Positions 54,114-63,618 of a DNA stretch of 64,000 nucleotides are shown piece after piece. The DNA is taken from assembly GCA_913061345.1 (NCBI GenBank), contig CAJXTZ010000001.1:21120-85119 (forward strand), written 5' to 3'. Origin of the DNA: an uncultured Erythrobacter sp. Lineage in GTDB: Bacteria; Pseudomonadota; Alphaproteobacteria; Sphingomonadales; Sphingomonadaceae. The notes under the pieces were generated by a model, which did no database searches, was not told the DNA's origin, and worked only from the letters and a program-made list of their open reading frames with translations. Made by a program: the position numbers and the translations under genes. Position 1 is the first letter of the stretch, and every line of letters starts with the position of its first letter.

Positions 54114-56504
54114 TTAATAGCTGAACTGAACCGTCATACCATACGTCCGCGGTGGTGCGAATGTACCAAAGCCAATGCGATTACCGCGCTGGGTAAAGAC
54201 GTGCGTGCGATAAACTTCATCAGTGAAGTTCTTGACCCAAGCCTGAACCATCCATTGATCATCAGCGGAATTCCAGGCGAGCCATGCATCTCCCACGGTG
54301 TGCGAAGGAATCACATCAAGCGGATTGTTATCGACATTGGTGTAAGCCAGGCTTTGATATCTGCCGCTGACATTGGCGGTCAAGCTGCCTGAATCTCCGC
54401 CCAGATCGGCCTCATATTGAATATGGCCACCAACGCTATGCTCAGGGGCTTGGCGCAGGTCATTCCCCGAGAAATCGCCACCACCGGAAATGTCCGGAGT
54501 GCCAAAGAAATCAGCGAAGGTTGCGTCGAGGTATGAGTAGAAGCCACCAATCTCAAGATTGTCCGTCAGCAGAGCAGTGAACTCAGCTTCGAAACCCTTG
54601 ATCTCGGCATTCGCGGCGTTTTCTGTAATGAACTCCCCTGCGACCGAGCCCGCCGGCTGGAAGAAACGAGTGACCTGGAGGTCCTTATAATCGACATAGA
54701 ACGCGGAAAGGTTGACGCGCAAACTACGATCAAAGAAATCGCCCTTCAAACCAACTTCATAGTTGGTAGCCTCTTCAGGTTCAAACGGAGTAGTAGCGCC
54801 CTCGGCTGTTGTTGCGGAGCCGGTAAAGCCACCACTCTTGAAGCCGGTTGATATGGTACCATAGGCCATAACATCGTCGGCAATTTCGTAATCCAGCGCC
54901 ACTCTCCAAGAGAAATTCTCCCAGCTATCCTCTCCTTCTGTGGGAGGAAATGCGGACAGGACGAGCTGCAAGTCTGGCGAAGTCGCCATCTCGTTAAATG
55001 CGACGATCTCTTTTTCTTCGTAGGAATAACGACCGCCAAGGGTCACGGACAAACGATCCGTCAATTCATATCCCACTTGGGCATAGGTGGCCACGGCCCA
55101 TCCGTCGAACAGCATGGTAGCGATCGCCAGATTGGGATCGAGCGACGCATCAGCCAGCGCGGTGAAGAAAATGCCTTCAGAACGATTGATCTGCTCGCTC
55201 GTGGCAAACGCACCGACCTGCCAGTTGAAGCGGCCGGGGTTGGAGGCAAGGCGCACTTCTCCCGTGAACTGCTCAGAATCTTCCCACACAATGTCACTGT
55301 TGTCGAAAGTGAACCCGATGCTCGGATCACCCAACAGAAGATCGTTGGGATTTCCGTTCGATCCCGTCAAATCCACTGGCGGCGAAGGGGGCAGTCCAGT
55401 GTCGTCATGTGTGAAGTAATAATCAGATTCGCGATACGCTCCGCTAAAGGTGAGGGTACCAAAGGAAAATTCGTTGGTGAGCTCTAATGTCACACCGAAG
55501 GCGTCACGTTCGCCGCCATTGTCTTCTTCGCCCAGATAGGTGCGAACCGAGTCAGCGCCGCCCAGAGCGATATCAACAGCGATAGGATCGGATGCGCAAC
55601 CGCAGTCGTGAAGCGGGCCGGTCGAACCGATGGGCTGGCGGTTGATATTGCCTAGCTCTTCATCGACACCATCAAAGGAAAGCAGAACCTCCAGAGTGTC
55701 CGTAGCTTCCCACAAGGTCTGCGAACGCCAGGCAAACTGGTTATTTCCGCCGATCTGTGTGCTTTGGGCCGGAGTGCGCCAGGGCTGTTCGTCCTGACCT
55801 GGAATGATCCATTCATCATAACCGCCAAAGGCCCTGCGGCTGAAAGAGAACTTCGTGAAGAGATTATCTGCCAGCGGCACATTGACCACGCCTGCAGTAT
55901 CGAACTGATCGTAATTGCCGACAGTCTGACGCAATCTTACACGGAAGATATCATCGGGCTTCCGGGTTACGTAGTTAATAACGCCGCCGATCGAATTCTT
56001 GCCAAAGAGAGTGCCCTGAGGTCCTCGCAGAATTTCCACGCGTTCGAGATCGAAGATATCGATGTTTGATGCTGATCGGGCTGCGATATAGACGCCATCG
56101 ACCATCACCAGGGTGGAGTCAGATGCGCCCGCGCCATCTTCCTTCGTGCCAACGCCACGGATCGAAATTTCCGGCTGACCAGGCTGGAATGTATTAAATG
56201 TAAGCCCCGGTGTTAACTGGGCCAGATCGGTAGTTGATGTGACTTGCCCGTTTTCCAGGGCATCACCCGCAAAAGCGGAAATGGCGACGGGAACGGACTG
56301 AACCGATTCCTCGCGCTTCTGGGCTGTAACCACGATCGTGTTAAGCCCGCGCTCTTCACTACGCGTTTCAACCTGGGCGGTTTCAGCCGCCTCTGGATCT
56401 TGATCCTGGGCAAATGCAGCAGCGGGCACCAGCGCGACAGGCGCACAGGCAGCCAGTAGCGCACCCCGAATCGCTACAATGGACGTAGAAGCACTCATTT
56501 TCAT
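54114..56504 (-). CDS. TonB-dependent outer-membrane receptor
   Basis: 796 aa. Signal peptide ends in AAFA before QDQDPE. A TonB box-like NTIVVTAQKREESVQ precedes the plug domain (VPVAISAFAGDALENGQV, ISIRGVG, VDGVYIAARSASNIDIFDLERVEILRGPQGTLFGKNSIGGVINYVTRKP), then the 22-strand barrel with C-terminal GFGTFAPPRTYGMTVQFSY. Receptors of this group are common beside catabolic genes in sphingomonads and probably import the hydrophobic substrate. It is followed by the hairpin at 54043 and preceded by a 490-nt promoter region. Confidence 0.95.
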   Translation of the reverse strand: MKMSASTSIVAIRGALLAACAPVALVPAAAFAQDQDPEAAETAQVETRSEERGLNTIVVTAQKREESVQSVPVAISAFAGDALENGQVTSTTDLAQLTPGLTFNTFQPGQPEISIRGVGTKEDGAGASDSTLVMVDGVYIAARSASNIDIFDLERVEILRGPQGTLFGKNSIGGVINYVTRKPDDIFRVRLRQTVGNYDQFDTAGVVNVPLADNLFTKFSFSRRAFGGYDEWIIPGQDEQPWRTPAQSTQIGGNNQFAWRSQTLWEATDTLEVLLSFDGVDEELGNINRQPIGSTGPLHDCGCASDPIAVDIALGGADSVRTYLGEEDNGGERDAFGVTLELTNEFSFGTLTFSGAYRESDYYFTHDDTGLPPSPPVDLTGSNGNPNDLLLGDPSIGFTFDNSDIVWEDSEQFTGEVRLASNPGRFNWQVGAFATSEQINRSEGIFFTALADASLDPNLAIATMLFDGWAVATYAQVGYELTDRLSVTLGGRYSYEEKEIVAFNEMATSPDLQLVLSAFPPTEGEDSWENFSWRVALDYEIADDVMAYGTISTGFKSGGFTGSATTAEGATTPFEPEEATNYEVGLKGDFFDRSLRVNLSAFYVDYKDLQVTRFFQPAGSVAGEFITENAANAEIKGFEAEFTALLTDNLEIGGFYSYLDATFADFFGTPDISGGGDFSGNDLRQAPEHSVGGHIQYEADLGGDSGSLTANVSGRYQSLAYTNVDNNPLDVIPSHTVGDAWLAWNSADDQWMVQAWVKNFTDEVYRTHVFTQRGNRIGFGTFAPPRTYGMTVQFSY

Positions 56505-56997
56505 AATTCTCTCCCCTCAGGCATGGGAAGCGGCCGCTCTCAACGACTGTCCCATGTGTTTGACCAAGCGCTCAATGAGACATCGAGATTGGTTTGTCAA
56601 ATATTCAACCACCTGATGCTTGTTCGATGCCGTGTGGTTCGTCATGCCGGCCGCGTTGACAGCGCCGCACTATTAAGGCCGCCGCCCGTCAAGGCTGGCG
56701 CGCGCTTGGTTTCGGGAGGGTTGATACTAGGCGCGAAACCATAGTGCGCGATTGCTCCATGGTAGCCCCTCAAACACGGTCGCACCTGCCGTAACCCTGT
56801 TCCCGTGCATATCGTTATCAGGGTACGTCTGGCGCCGGAAAGCCCGGGGAAGTCTGCTGGAGCTGACCAATGTCCTACGCGCTGCGTCGGCCTTGCTCAT
56901 CAGGCTGACACAAACTCGGTCATGCAGGTTCCGTTATATGGATTTGGCTATTGGGGCCGGATCAGGCTCTCGGCTCGAGATGAGCAAAAGGAGGGTC
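56505..56997. other. Region upstream of the TonB receptor gene
   Basis: About 490 nt between the TetR gene stop and the receptor start, both on the minus strand. It should hold the receptor promoter; no gene or clear operator was recognised. Confidence 0.5.
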
Positions 56998-57663
56998 TCA
57001 CGCCTCGGCTTTGGCGGCTTCCTCAGCCTGCTCCGCCATCAGGAGATCGCGAAATTCCGCATCTGTCATATTGAGCAGAACGGAACAAAAATGGTCGACG
57101 GTTTTGTTGAGCTGCGATTTCGTGGTCACGTCTGTCCAGACTGGTGACCAATTAAGGGCGGCAATCAACACAAGTCGGCAGTGTTCAGGACTGCTGTGAA
57201 GATATCCATGCGCCTTCAATTCAGTAAGAGATTGCATCCAGATTTCGCGATACAGCTGATTGAGACTCCGCAATCGCTGTCGGGATTCAGGAGGCAGGCT
57301 CTTCCACGCCGAAAAAGACACTTCATGCGCATCTCCCGGTCGTCCGGTGATAGCTGACAGATGCGATGCAAGAAGCGCATGAAAGCGAGAAAGGGGCCCC
57401 GTTACACCTGACAGGAATTCTTCCACGAGGACGAGGCCGGATTTCATCCCGAACGCGATCACCTCTTCGAGAAGAACTTCCTTGCTTTCGAAATAATAGA
57501 AAATGCTACCCGACGTCAGCCCAACCTCGGCAGCAATTTGCCTCACCGTCGTTCTGTCGTAGCCATTTTTGTTGAACAGACGAGCTGCCGCCTGTATCAA
57601 TTTCTCTCGGCGCTTGCCATTCTGATTGTCTTCAGTTTCGTTCTGTCGCGCCATTGATGCCAC
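56998..57663 (-). CDS. TetR-family transcriptional regulator
   Basis: 221 aa (ATG at 57663 or 57654). N-terminal DNA-binding domain: KLIQAAARLFNKNGYDRTTVRQIAAEVGLTSGSIFYYFESKEVLLEEVI (about residues 22-70), the canonical TetR helix-turn-helix. The C-terminal ligand-binding region is all-helical and ends in an Ala/Glu-rich tail. It sits upstream of the TonB receptor in the catabolic region and is a likely local repressor responding to substrate or CoA ester. Confidence 0.92.
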   Translation of the reverse strand: MASMARQNETEDNQNGKRREKLIQAAARLFNKNGYDRTTVRQIAAEVGLTSGSIFYYFESKEVLLEEVIAFGMKSGLVLVEEFLSGVTGPLSRFHALLASHLSAITGRPGDAHEVSFSAWKSLPPESRQRLRSLNQLYREIWMQSLTELKAHGYLHSSPEHCRLVLIAALNWSPVWTDVTTKSQLNKTVDHFCSVLLNMTDAEFRDLLMAEQAEEAAKAEA

Positions 57664-57864
57664 ACTATTCTCATTCGCCCGTCGCGTCTATCGTTCATTT
57701 TGAACGGCGACATTCTGACGGGAATATACACATCGGGCTGCGACAAATGGAAGCCCGAAGGCGGGAGGGGTGGCAAAACGCGCAGGCTTTTCGAAGGGTA
57801 CGCAGTCGATCACGAGGTGACTTTATGCCGAAAAGTGCTGCCCGTGCAAACATCTGATCAGCTG

Positions 57865-58386
57865 TTAATGTGACGCTTCAATCTCGCGCGCAACGAGGCT
57901 TTTCGCTAAATTCCTCGACAAATCGCCCAGGGTTTTATGAAGCCTGGCTCTTTCAGACTTAGCGATGCCATTGAGCATTTTCTCGTATACGGCATCGGCT
58001 TCACGCCTCAGCTCGGGCAAGAGTTGGTGAGCGGAAGGCCGCAGGTAAATCTGCCAGACGCGCCTGTCGCTGTCCCCCTTCCGCCGCTCGACATAATTCA
58101 ATTCTTCAAGACGGTCGATCGCCTGACCGATGCTGGCCCGCTCCAATTCTACGCAATGCGCCAGCTCAGTCTGCGTAAGTCCCTCTGTCCGGAACACATA
58201 TGCCAATGTTCGCCATTGTGTCCGCGTGAGACTAAAGTGTTTGAGCGCGTCATCGAAGGCCTGCCGCAGCCGTCTTGGTACCTCCTCTAGCAGAAAGACG
58301 AGCTCATCGGTTTCCGTAAGGAAGCTCGCGCCTTCAGGGGCCTTGTGCTGATCTATATCCTTGGTCATTGGCATATTGATAAACAT
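57865..58386 (-). CDS. MarR-family transcriptional regulator
   Basis: 173 aa from the ATG at 58386; ATGs at 58374 and 58368 are alternatives. Winged helix: FSLTRTQWRTLAYVFRTEGLTQTELAHCVELERASIGQAIDRLEELNYVERRKGDSDRRVWQIYL (about residues 48-112). It is divergent from the efflux operon with only 56 nt between, and a direct repeat in this gap is a candidate binding site. It probably represses the operon until a phenolic or antibiotic-like ligand binds. Confidence 0.93.
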   Translation of the reverse strand: MFINMPMTKDIDQHKAPEGASFLTETDELVFLLEEVPRRLRQAFDDALKHFSLTRTQWRTLAYVFRTEGLTQTELAHCVELERASIGQAIDRLEELNYVERRKGDSDRRVWQIYLRPSAHQLLPELRREADAVYEKMLNGIAKSERARLHKTLGDLSRNLAKSLVAREIEASH

Positions 58387-58405
58387 ATTCGCAGGAAGAT
58401 AAAGT

Positions 58406-58428
58406 AGTTTACTGTAAGGCAGTTTACT
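58406..58428. promoter_or_regulatory. Repeated AGTTTACT motifs, candidate MarR operator
   Basis: AGTTTACT occurs at 58406-58413 and 58421-58428, 15 bp apart; the first is part of the short palindrome TTACTGTAA (58409-58417). The site lies in the 56-nt gap between the divergent regulator and hydrolase genes, where a repressor would block both. Confidence 0.5.
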
Positions 58429-58442
58429 ATATAGCGCGGCAA

Positions 58443-59327
58443 ATGCCGACTAACGACATCAAATTTGGAGGCCTTGCGGGTCTGGAACTCATTGCGAGTG
58501 AATTCGGCCCCGGCGACGGTTTCCCGGTTTTGCTCGCGCATGGTGGCGGGCAAACCCGATTGGCGTGGACGCGGGTCGGACGGGAAATCGGGGCTGCTGG
58601 CTATCGGGCGATAGCTATCGATTTGCGCGGTCATGGCGATAGCGAGTGGTCCGCCGATGGCGCCTATGATATCGCCGATTTTGCCGCTGATCTTGTTGCG
58701 ATATCCGATCAACTGGACCGGCCACCTGCATTGGTGGGGGCATCCCTTGGCGGCATGGCCGGGATGATCGCCGCGGGAGAATTGGCGCCAGACAGTTTTG
58801 CATCGCTTACGCTGGTCGATGTCGCCCCGAAAATGGAAGAAGCCGGCGTATCGCGCGTGATCGGCTTCATGCAAGCCCATATAAATGATGGCTTCGCCTC
58901 GCCAGAGGAGGCAGCGAAGGTCATAGCAGATTATCTTCCGCACCGCCGCGAACGAAAATCATCAGGCAATCTCGATCGTTACCTGAGGAAGCGTGATGAT
59001 GGCCGCTATTATTGGCATTGGGACCCAAAGTTCATCGAGACCCTCACCAAGTCGCGCAGCGATGGCAATGGTGCTCAGGAAGACGTTCTGAAATCTCTCA
59101 GCAAGGCAGTCTCCAAATTGACGCTGCCTGTAAATTTGATCCGTGGTGGATCAAGCGACCTGGTGTCGGAAGACGCCGTAGCGCATCTGCGTGAGCTCGT
59201 GCCCGATGCGCAATATACTGATATTGCCGGAGCCGGGCATATGGTTGTCGGTGATCGCAACGACGCCTTCTGCTCAGCCATCCTCACCTTCCTCGATCAA
59301 GTACACGGAAAGAAACGAGCGTTGTGA
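58443..59327 (+). CDS. Alpha/beta hydrolase, first gene of the efflux operon
   Basis: 294 aa. Oxyanion region AHGGGQTRLAW, IDLRGHGDSEW, nucleophile Ser in GASLGGMAG, acid in RGGSSDLVSE and catalytic His in GAGHMVVGD. The enzyme resembles epoxide hydrolase/peroxidase-like alpha/beta hydrolases, but the substrate is not evident. Its stop overlaps the EmrA GTG start (TTGTGA), so it is translationally linked to a drug efflux system; it may inactivate or modify the exported compound. Confidence 0.88.
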   Translation: MPTNDIKFGGLAGLELIASEFGPGDGFPVLLAHGGGQTRLAWTRVGREIGAAGYRAIAIDLRGHGDSEWSADGAYDIADFAADLVAISDQLDRPPALVGASLGGMAGMIAAGELAPDSFASLTLVDVAPKMEEAGVSRVIGFMQAHINDGFASPEEAAKVIADYLPHRRERKSSGNLDRYLRKRDDGRYYWHWDPKFIETLTKSRSDGNGAQEDVLKSLSKAVSKLTLPVNLIRGGSSDLVSEDAVAHLRELVPDAQYTDIAGAGHMVVGDRNDAFCSAILTFLDQVHGKKRAL

Positions 59328-60457
59328 CTGAAACCGAAACCTCAGAAGACCTTGACGCGGCCAAGCGATCATCCCCCTTGAAGTCGCGCAAAGTAAGGTT
59401 GGCGCTGATTATTGGCGCTATTGCGCTGCTACTGATTGGTGCGTGGTGGTACTGGGACTATCAGACCACAGGGAAGTATTTTCAAAGTACCGACAACGCC
59501 TATATCGCAGCCGATGCGGTTATAGTGGCCCCCAAGATCGGCGGCTATGTTGATCGCGTTCTGGTTGAGGAAAACCAGGATGTGCAGGAGGGGGACCCAT
59601 TGGTGCAACTTGATGTGCGGGATTACCGCGCGCAAGAAGCCCAGGTCCAGGCCCAGATAGAGGCATCGCTCGCTAATGCACAAACTGTGCGTGCGCAGAT
59701 TGGCGAACAACGGGCGGCGATTTCTCAGGCACAAGCTCAACTGGCCTCTGCTCGCGCAGAGGCAGCGTTGGCAGCCGATCAACTTCGACGATACGAACCG
59801 CTGGCCGCATCGGGTGCCGAACCGCGTGAGCGACTGGACCAGCTTCGCGCCCAGGCGCGCATGGCGAGAGCGCAGGTCGATGCCAGCCAGGCCGCTTTGC
59901 GGGCTTCACAGCTACGTATCGGAACGCTTGAGGAACAGGTTGGTCAAGCTCGGTCGCAGGCCGATGCAGCGCGGGCACAGCTGGAGGCCGCACAGCTTAA
60001 TGTGGAATCGACCCTGTTACGCGCCAGTATTTCCGGACGCGTGGGAGACGTTGCAGTCCGCCAGGGACAATTCGTCCAGCCGGGTACACGCTTGATGAGC
60101 GTTGTGCCTGTCGAACAGATCTTCATTGAAGCCAATTTCAAGGAAACGCAGGTCGGACTTATGCGGGTAGGGCAACCGGTGGCCATCGAAGTCGATGCCT
60201 TGTCGGACCTCGAGATCGACGGCCATATCGCGAGTATTGCCCCGGGCACGGGCGCTGAATTTTCTATTCTGCCGCCGGAAAATGCGACGGGGAACTTTAC
60301 CAAGATCGTCCAGCGCGTTCCTGTACGGATCGCAATTGCCGCATCGCCGGAAGTGCGCCAATTGCTCGTTCCGGGGATGTCCGTGGTTGTGACGGTAGAT
60401 ACCCGGTCGGCCAAGGGGCAATTGGACGATCTTCGCGAAGCAGCCGCGCAGGATTGA
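59324..60457 (+). CDS. emrA: HlyD/EmrA-family membrane fusion protein
   Basis: 377 aa from a GTG at 59324. One N-terminal membrane segment (VRLALIIGAIALLLIGAWWYW, about residues 25-45), the lipoyl half-motifs (YIAADAVIVAPKIGGYVDRVLVEENQDVQEGDPLVQLD; ISGRVGDVAVRQGQFVQPG), a long alpha-helical hairpin rich in Ala/Gln (about 95-215) and a beta-barrel end. It bridges the inner-membrane pump and the outer-membrane channel of a tripartite exporter. Confidence 0.94.
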   Translation: MTETETSEDLDAAKRSSPLKSRKVRLALIIGAIALLLIGAWWYWDYQTTGKYFQSTDNAYIAADAVIVAPKIGGYVDRVLVEENQDVQEGDPLVQLDVRDYRAQEAQVQAQIEASLANAQTVRAQIGEQRAAISQAQAQLASARAEAALAADQLRRYEPLAASGAEPRERLDQLRAQARMARAQVDASQAALRASQLRIGTLEEQVGQARSQADAARAQLEAAQLNVESTLLRASISGRVGDVAVRQGQFVQPGTRLMSVVPVEQIFIEANFKETQVGLMRVGQPVAIEVDALSDLEIDGHIASIAPGTGAEFSILPPENATGNFTKIVQRVPVRIAIAASPEVRQLLVPGMSVVVTVDTRSAKGQLDDLREAAAQD

Positions 60458-60459
60458 CG

Positions 60460-62013
60460 ATGGCGACCGACGTCCAACCTGCCAGCCGCGTCCCGGAACG
60501 TGCGGACGCGTCCGCATGGATTGCCGTTGCGGCAGGCGCCTTGGGCGCGCTATTGGCGACGCTCGATGTTTCGATCGTCAATTCGGCTCTTCCTGTCATC
60601 CAGGGAGAGATCGGCGCAAGCGTCACTGAAGGCACCTGGATTGCCACGTCTTTTCTGGTGGCGGAAATCGTTGTCATTCCGCTCAGCGCCTGGCTTGAAA
60701 GGCTTCTTGGCCTCAGAACACTTCTCTTGATAGCGGTCAGTGCATTTACGGGTTTTTCCATTCTTTGCGGCGTCGCTACCGATCTGATGACGATGGTTGT
60801 CGGGCGGACCGGACAAGGTCTGATGGGCGGCCTGTTGATCCCGACGGCGATGACGATAGTCGCCAAGCGGCTCCCGCCCAGCCAGCAACCGATCGGTATG
60901 GCGTTGTTCGGCATGACAGTGATCCTCGGCCCGGTTCTCGGGCCGCTGCTGGGTGGCTGGCTGACAGAGAATTTGAGCTGGCACTACGCCTTCTTCGTCA
61001 ACGTGCCGGTATGCGGGGTCCTGTTGCTCCTGCTCCTCCTTGGTCTTCCACACGAAAAACCAGACTGGGATTACCTGCGGAATGCTGATTGGGCGGGCAT
61101 TATCGGTTTGATCCTTGGTCTTGGAGGGCTGACGATCATGCTTGAAGAAGGGCACCGCGAAGAATGGTTTTCTTCAAGCTTCATCGTCAGCCTTACCGGC
61201 ATCTCGATAATCGGGTTCGCCCTGTTGTTCACCGGCCAGATTTTTGCGGCAAAGCCTGTCTTGCGTCTCAAGATCCTGCTCAACCGTCAGTTCGCCAGCG
61301 TCAGTATCATGGCGCTTGCGCTGGGCATGGTAATGTATGGTTCCATGTTCGTAATTCCCCAATTCCTGTCGCTCATTTCGGATTACAACGCGTTTCAAAC
61401 CGGCAAGGTCATTTTCTGGATGGGCGTTCCGGCATTCGTCATAATGCCCTTTCTTCCGGTAGTTATCCGACGGCTCGATATCAGGATTGCCGTGGGGGCC
61501 GGTATGGGTTTCATGGCCTTGAGCTGCTTCATCAGCACGAGCCTTACCGCTGAATCGGGAGGTGCAGTATTCACCGAAAGCCAGCTCCTTCGCGGCGTCG
61601 GAATGATCCTGACGATGATGTTTCTCAACCAGGCCACCATCGCATCTGTTGCCAAGGAAGATGCTGGCGATGCATCAGGAATATTCAATGCCGCCCGCAA
61701 TCTGGGAGGCTCATTCGCTCTCGCGGCGCTTGCGTCGTTTCAGGATCAACGGATGTGGCTGCATAGCAGGCGGATGGAAGAAACACTTTCGCGCAACGAT
61801 CCGCGGCTGCAGGATTATCTTGATGGGTTAGCGCACGCATATGGAAGCGCCGACGCCGCGATACGATCACTAGGCGCCATGATCCAGCGAGAAGCCTTCG
61901 TCATGACATATAATGATATCTTCTGGATCATGGGCGTTGCGACCCTTTTGACGTTACCTTTGGTGCTGTTCCTTCGTCCGCTTCCCAAAGACATGTCACT
62001 GTCCATGCATTGA
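60460..62013 (+). CDS. emrB: DHA2-family drug efflux permease (EmrB type)
   Basis: 517 aa from the ATG at 60460, 2 nt after the EmrA stop. Fourteen predicted membrane helices. Motif D1-like LATLDVSIVNSALPVIQGEIGAS at helix 1, TGQGLMGGLLIPTAMTIV (motif B region) and GPVLGPLLGGWLTENLSWHYAFFVNVP (motif C), typical of EmrB/QacA proton antiporters. Together with EmrA and the outer-membrane factor it should export hydrophobic or aromatic toxic compounds. Confidence 0.95.
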   Translation: MATDVQPASRVPERADASAWIAVAAGALGALLATLDVSIVNSALPVIQGEIGASVTEGTWIATSFLVAEIVVIPLSAWLERLLGLRTLLLIAVSAFTGFSILCGVATDLMTMVVGRTGQGLMGGLLIPTAMTIVAKRLPPSQQPIGMALFGMTVILGPVLGPLLGGWLTENLSWHYAFFVNVPVCGVLLLLLLLGLPHEKPDWDYLRNADWAGIIGLILGLGGLTIMLEEGHREEWFSSSFIVSLTGISIIGFALLFTGQIFAAKPVLRLKILLNRQFASVSIMALALGMVMYGSMFVIPQFLSLISDYNAFQTGKVIFWMGVPAFVIMPFLPVVIRRLDIRIAVGAGMGFMALSCFISTSLTAESGGAVFTESQLLRGVGMILTMMFLNQATIASVAKEDAGDASGIFNAARNLGGSFALAALASFQDQRMWLHSRRMEETLSRNDPRLQDYLDGLAHAYGSADAAIRSLGAMIQREAFVMTYNDIFWIMGVATLLTLPLVLFLRPLPKDMSLSMH

Positions 62014-62020
62014 GGTATGA

Positions 62021-63481
62021 ATGAAAAATCCAATTCCGTTCCTGCTGGCTTTGACCTTCCTTTCGGCATGCACTGTAGGCCCTGACTATGCCGGGCCACC
62101 GGACCTTGCCAGCGCCCGCGTTCCTGACGCCGCTTTCGCACGTCAACAGGCGGACACATCCTCGGCCATGCCATTGCTCGCAAACTGGTGGGTCGCGCTC
62201 GACGATCCCGTGCTGACCGAGCTTGAACAGATGGCGATTATTGGCAATCCGGGACTTGAGGCTGCCCAGGCGAGAATCGCGCAGGCCAGAGCTTCGGTTG
62301 AACAGGAGCGCGCCAATCGCTGGCCGACTGCTGGCGCTCAGGCAACAAGCATTCAGGCTGAAGTGCCGGGACTGGACCTCCAAACGAATAACAGCCCACC
62401 TCAAGGTGGGCCGCCAGTCGATGAGGAGAATTCCTCACTCAGCATCTATAATCTGGGACTCAGCGCCAATTGGGAGATCGATCTGGCAGGCGGCCAGCAG
62501 CGAAAGATCGAAGCAGCCAATGCGCTCGCAGCTGGGTCTGTCGCCACTGCAGCTGATGCGCAAGTTCAGCTGACGGCTGAAGTCGCACGCGCCTATATTG
62601 CATTGCGCGAGCGCCAGCTGCGTATCGCGTCACTGCGCCAGCAAGTGACCTTGCAGGAGGAAACCCTGCAATTAACAATCCAGCGTCACCAACAGGGCGC
62701 GATCGCGGCATTCCCGATAGGCCAGGCGAACAGCATTCTGCAGTCGCTCAATGCCGATCTGGCCGCGACGGAAGCCGATGCAGAGACTTATCTGAATGCA
62801 CTTGCGGTCCTTGTCGGACTGGCACCGGGCAACCTTGATGATTTTCTCGCAGGGCCAGTGCCATTGCCGCTTCCGCCAGAGCAGGTGAATATCGGAGACC
62901 CCGCCTCGCTCATCGCCCGGCGGCCCGACATTCGCGCGGCTGAACGCAACCTCGCCGCCGCCACTGCAAGGATCGGTGTGGTAGAGGCCGCACGTTTCCC
63001 CAAGATTTCATTTATGGGCATTCTCGGGATCGGTGGCACTTCCCCTTCTGATGTGTTTGATCTTGCTGATCTTTCGGCCATCGCAGTGCCGCAATTGCAG
63101 TGGGGATTCCTCGATTTCGGACGAACTGCTGCGGGCATCGACCAGGCCGAGGCAGCGCAAACCGAGGCCGAAGCGCGATACCGAGAGATCGTGCTTGGAG
63201 CTTTGCAGGACGCAGAAAATTCACTGTCACGCTTTGCCCAACAGCGACGCACCGTGGCCGCGCTTGCTCTGGTGGAGCAATCGGCAACGCACTCGGCAGA
63301 GCTCAATCGACAGCGTCATGAGGCAGGGGTCATCTCGCGTGCCCATCTGAATGCAGCCGAACGAGAGCGCCTGATGGCAGAGGCGAACTTACAACAAGCG
63401 ATAGCCGCATTGACCGCAAGTTATATTGCGATCCAGAAATCACTGGGTCTAGGCTGGGAAGGCCCGGATGAAGGAAGTTGA
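62021..63481 (+). CDS. Outer-membrane efflux factor (NodT/OprM type lipoprotein)
   Basis: 486 aa. Lipoprotein signal LALTFLSAC followed by TVGPDYAGPP, the standard start of NodT-family RND/MFS outer-membrane channels. Two repeats of the efflux domain follow with LANWWVALDDPVLTELEQMAIIGNPGLEAAQARIAQARA, RPDIRAAERNLAAATARIGVVEAARFPKISFMG and LDFGRTAAGIDQAEAAQTEAEARYREIVLGALQDAENSLSRF. It completes the tripartite pump encoded by the two upstream genes. Confidence 0.95.
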   Translation: MKNPIPFLLALTFLSACTVGPDYAGPPDLASARVPDAAFARQQADTSSAMPLLANWWVALDDPVLTELEQMAIIGNPGLEAAQARIAQARASVEQERANRWPTAGAQATSIQAEVPGLDLQTNNSPPQGGPPVDEENSSLSIYNLGLSANWEIDLAGGQQRKIEAANALAAGSVATAADAQVQLTAEVARAYIALRERQLRIASLRQQVTLQEETLQLTIQRHQQGAIAAFPIGQANSILQSLNADLAATEADAETYLNALAVLVGLAPGNLDDFLAGPVPLPLPPEQVNIGDPASLIARRPDIRAAERNLAAATARIGVVEAARFPKISFMGILGIGGTSPSDVFDLADLSAIAVPQLQWGFLDFGRTAAGIDQAEAAQTEAEARYREIVLGALQDAENSLSRFAQQRRTVAALALVEQSATHSAELNRQRHEAGVISRAHLNAAERERLMAEANLQQAIAALTASYIAIQKSLGLGWEGPDEGS

Positions 63482-63618
63482 ACACCGTTTGCTGATCCGT
63501 TGAAACCGAACGCCATGCCGCCCATCATACGCCGCCGAATGATTTCGATACTCCGTGTAGACAGGATGACGATTGTAGGTTGTGGACATAGGGATCAGCG
63601 CAGGCTGAATTCGCTATA

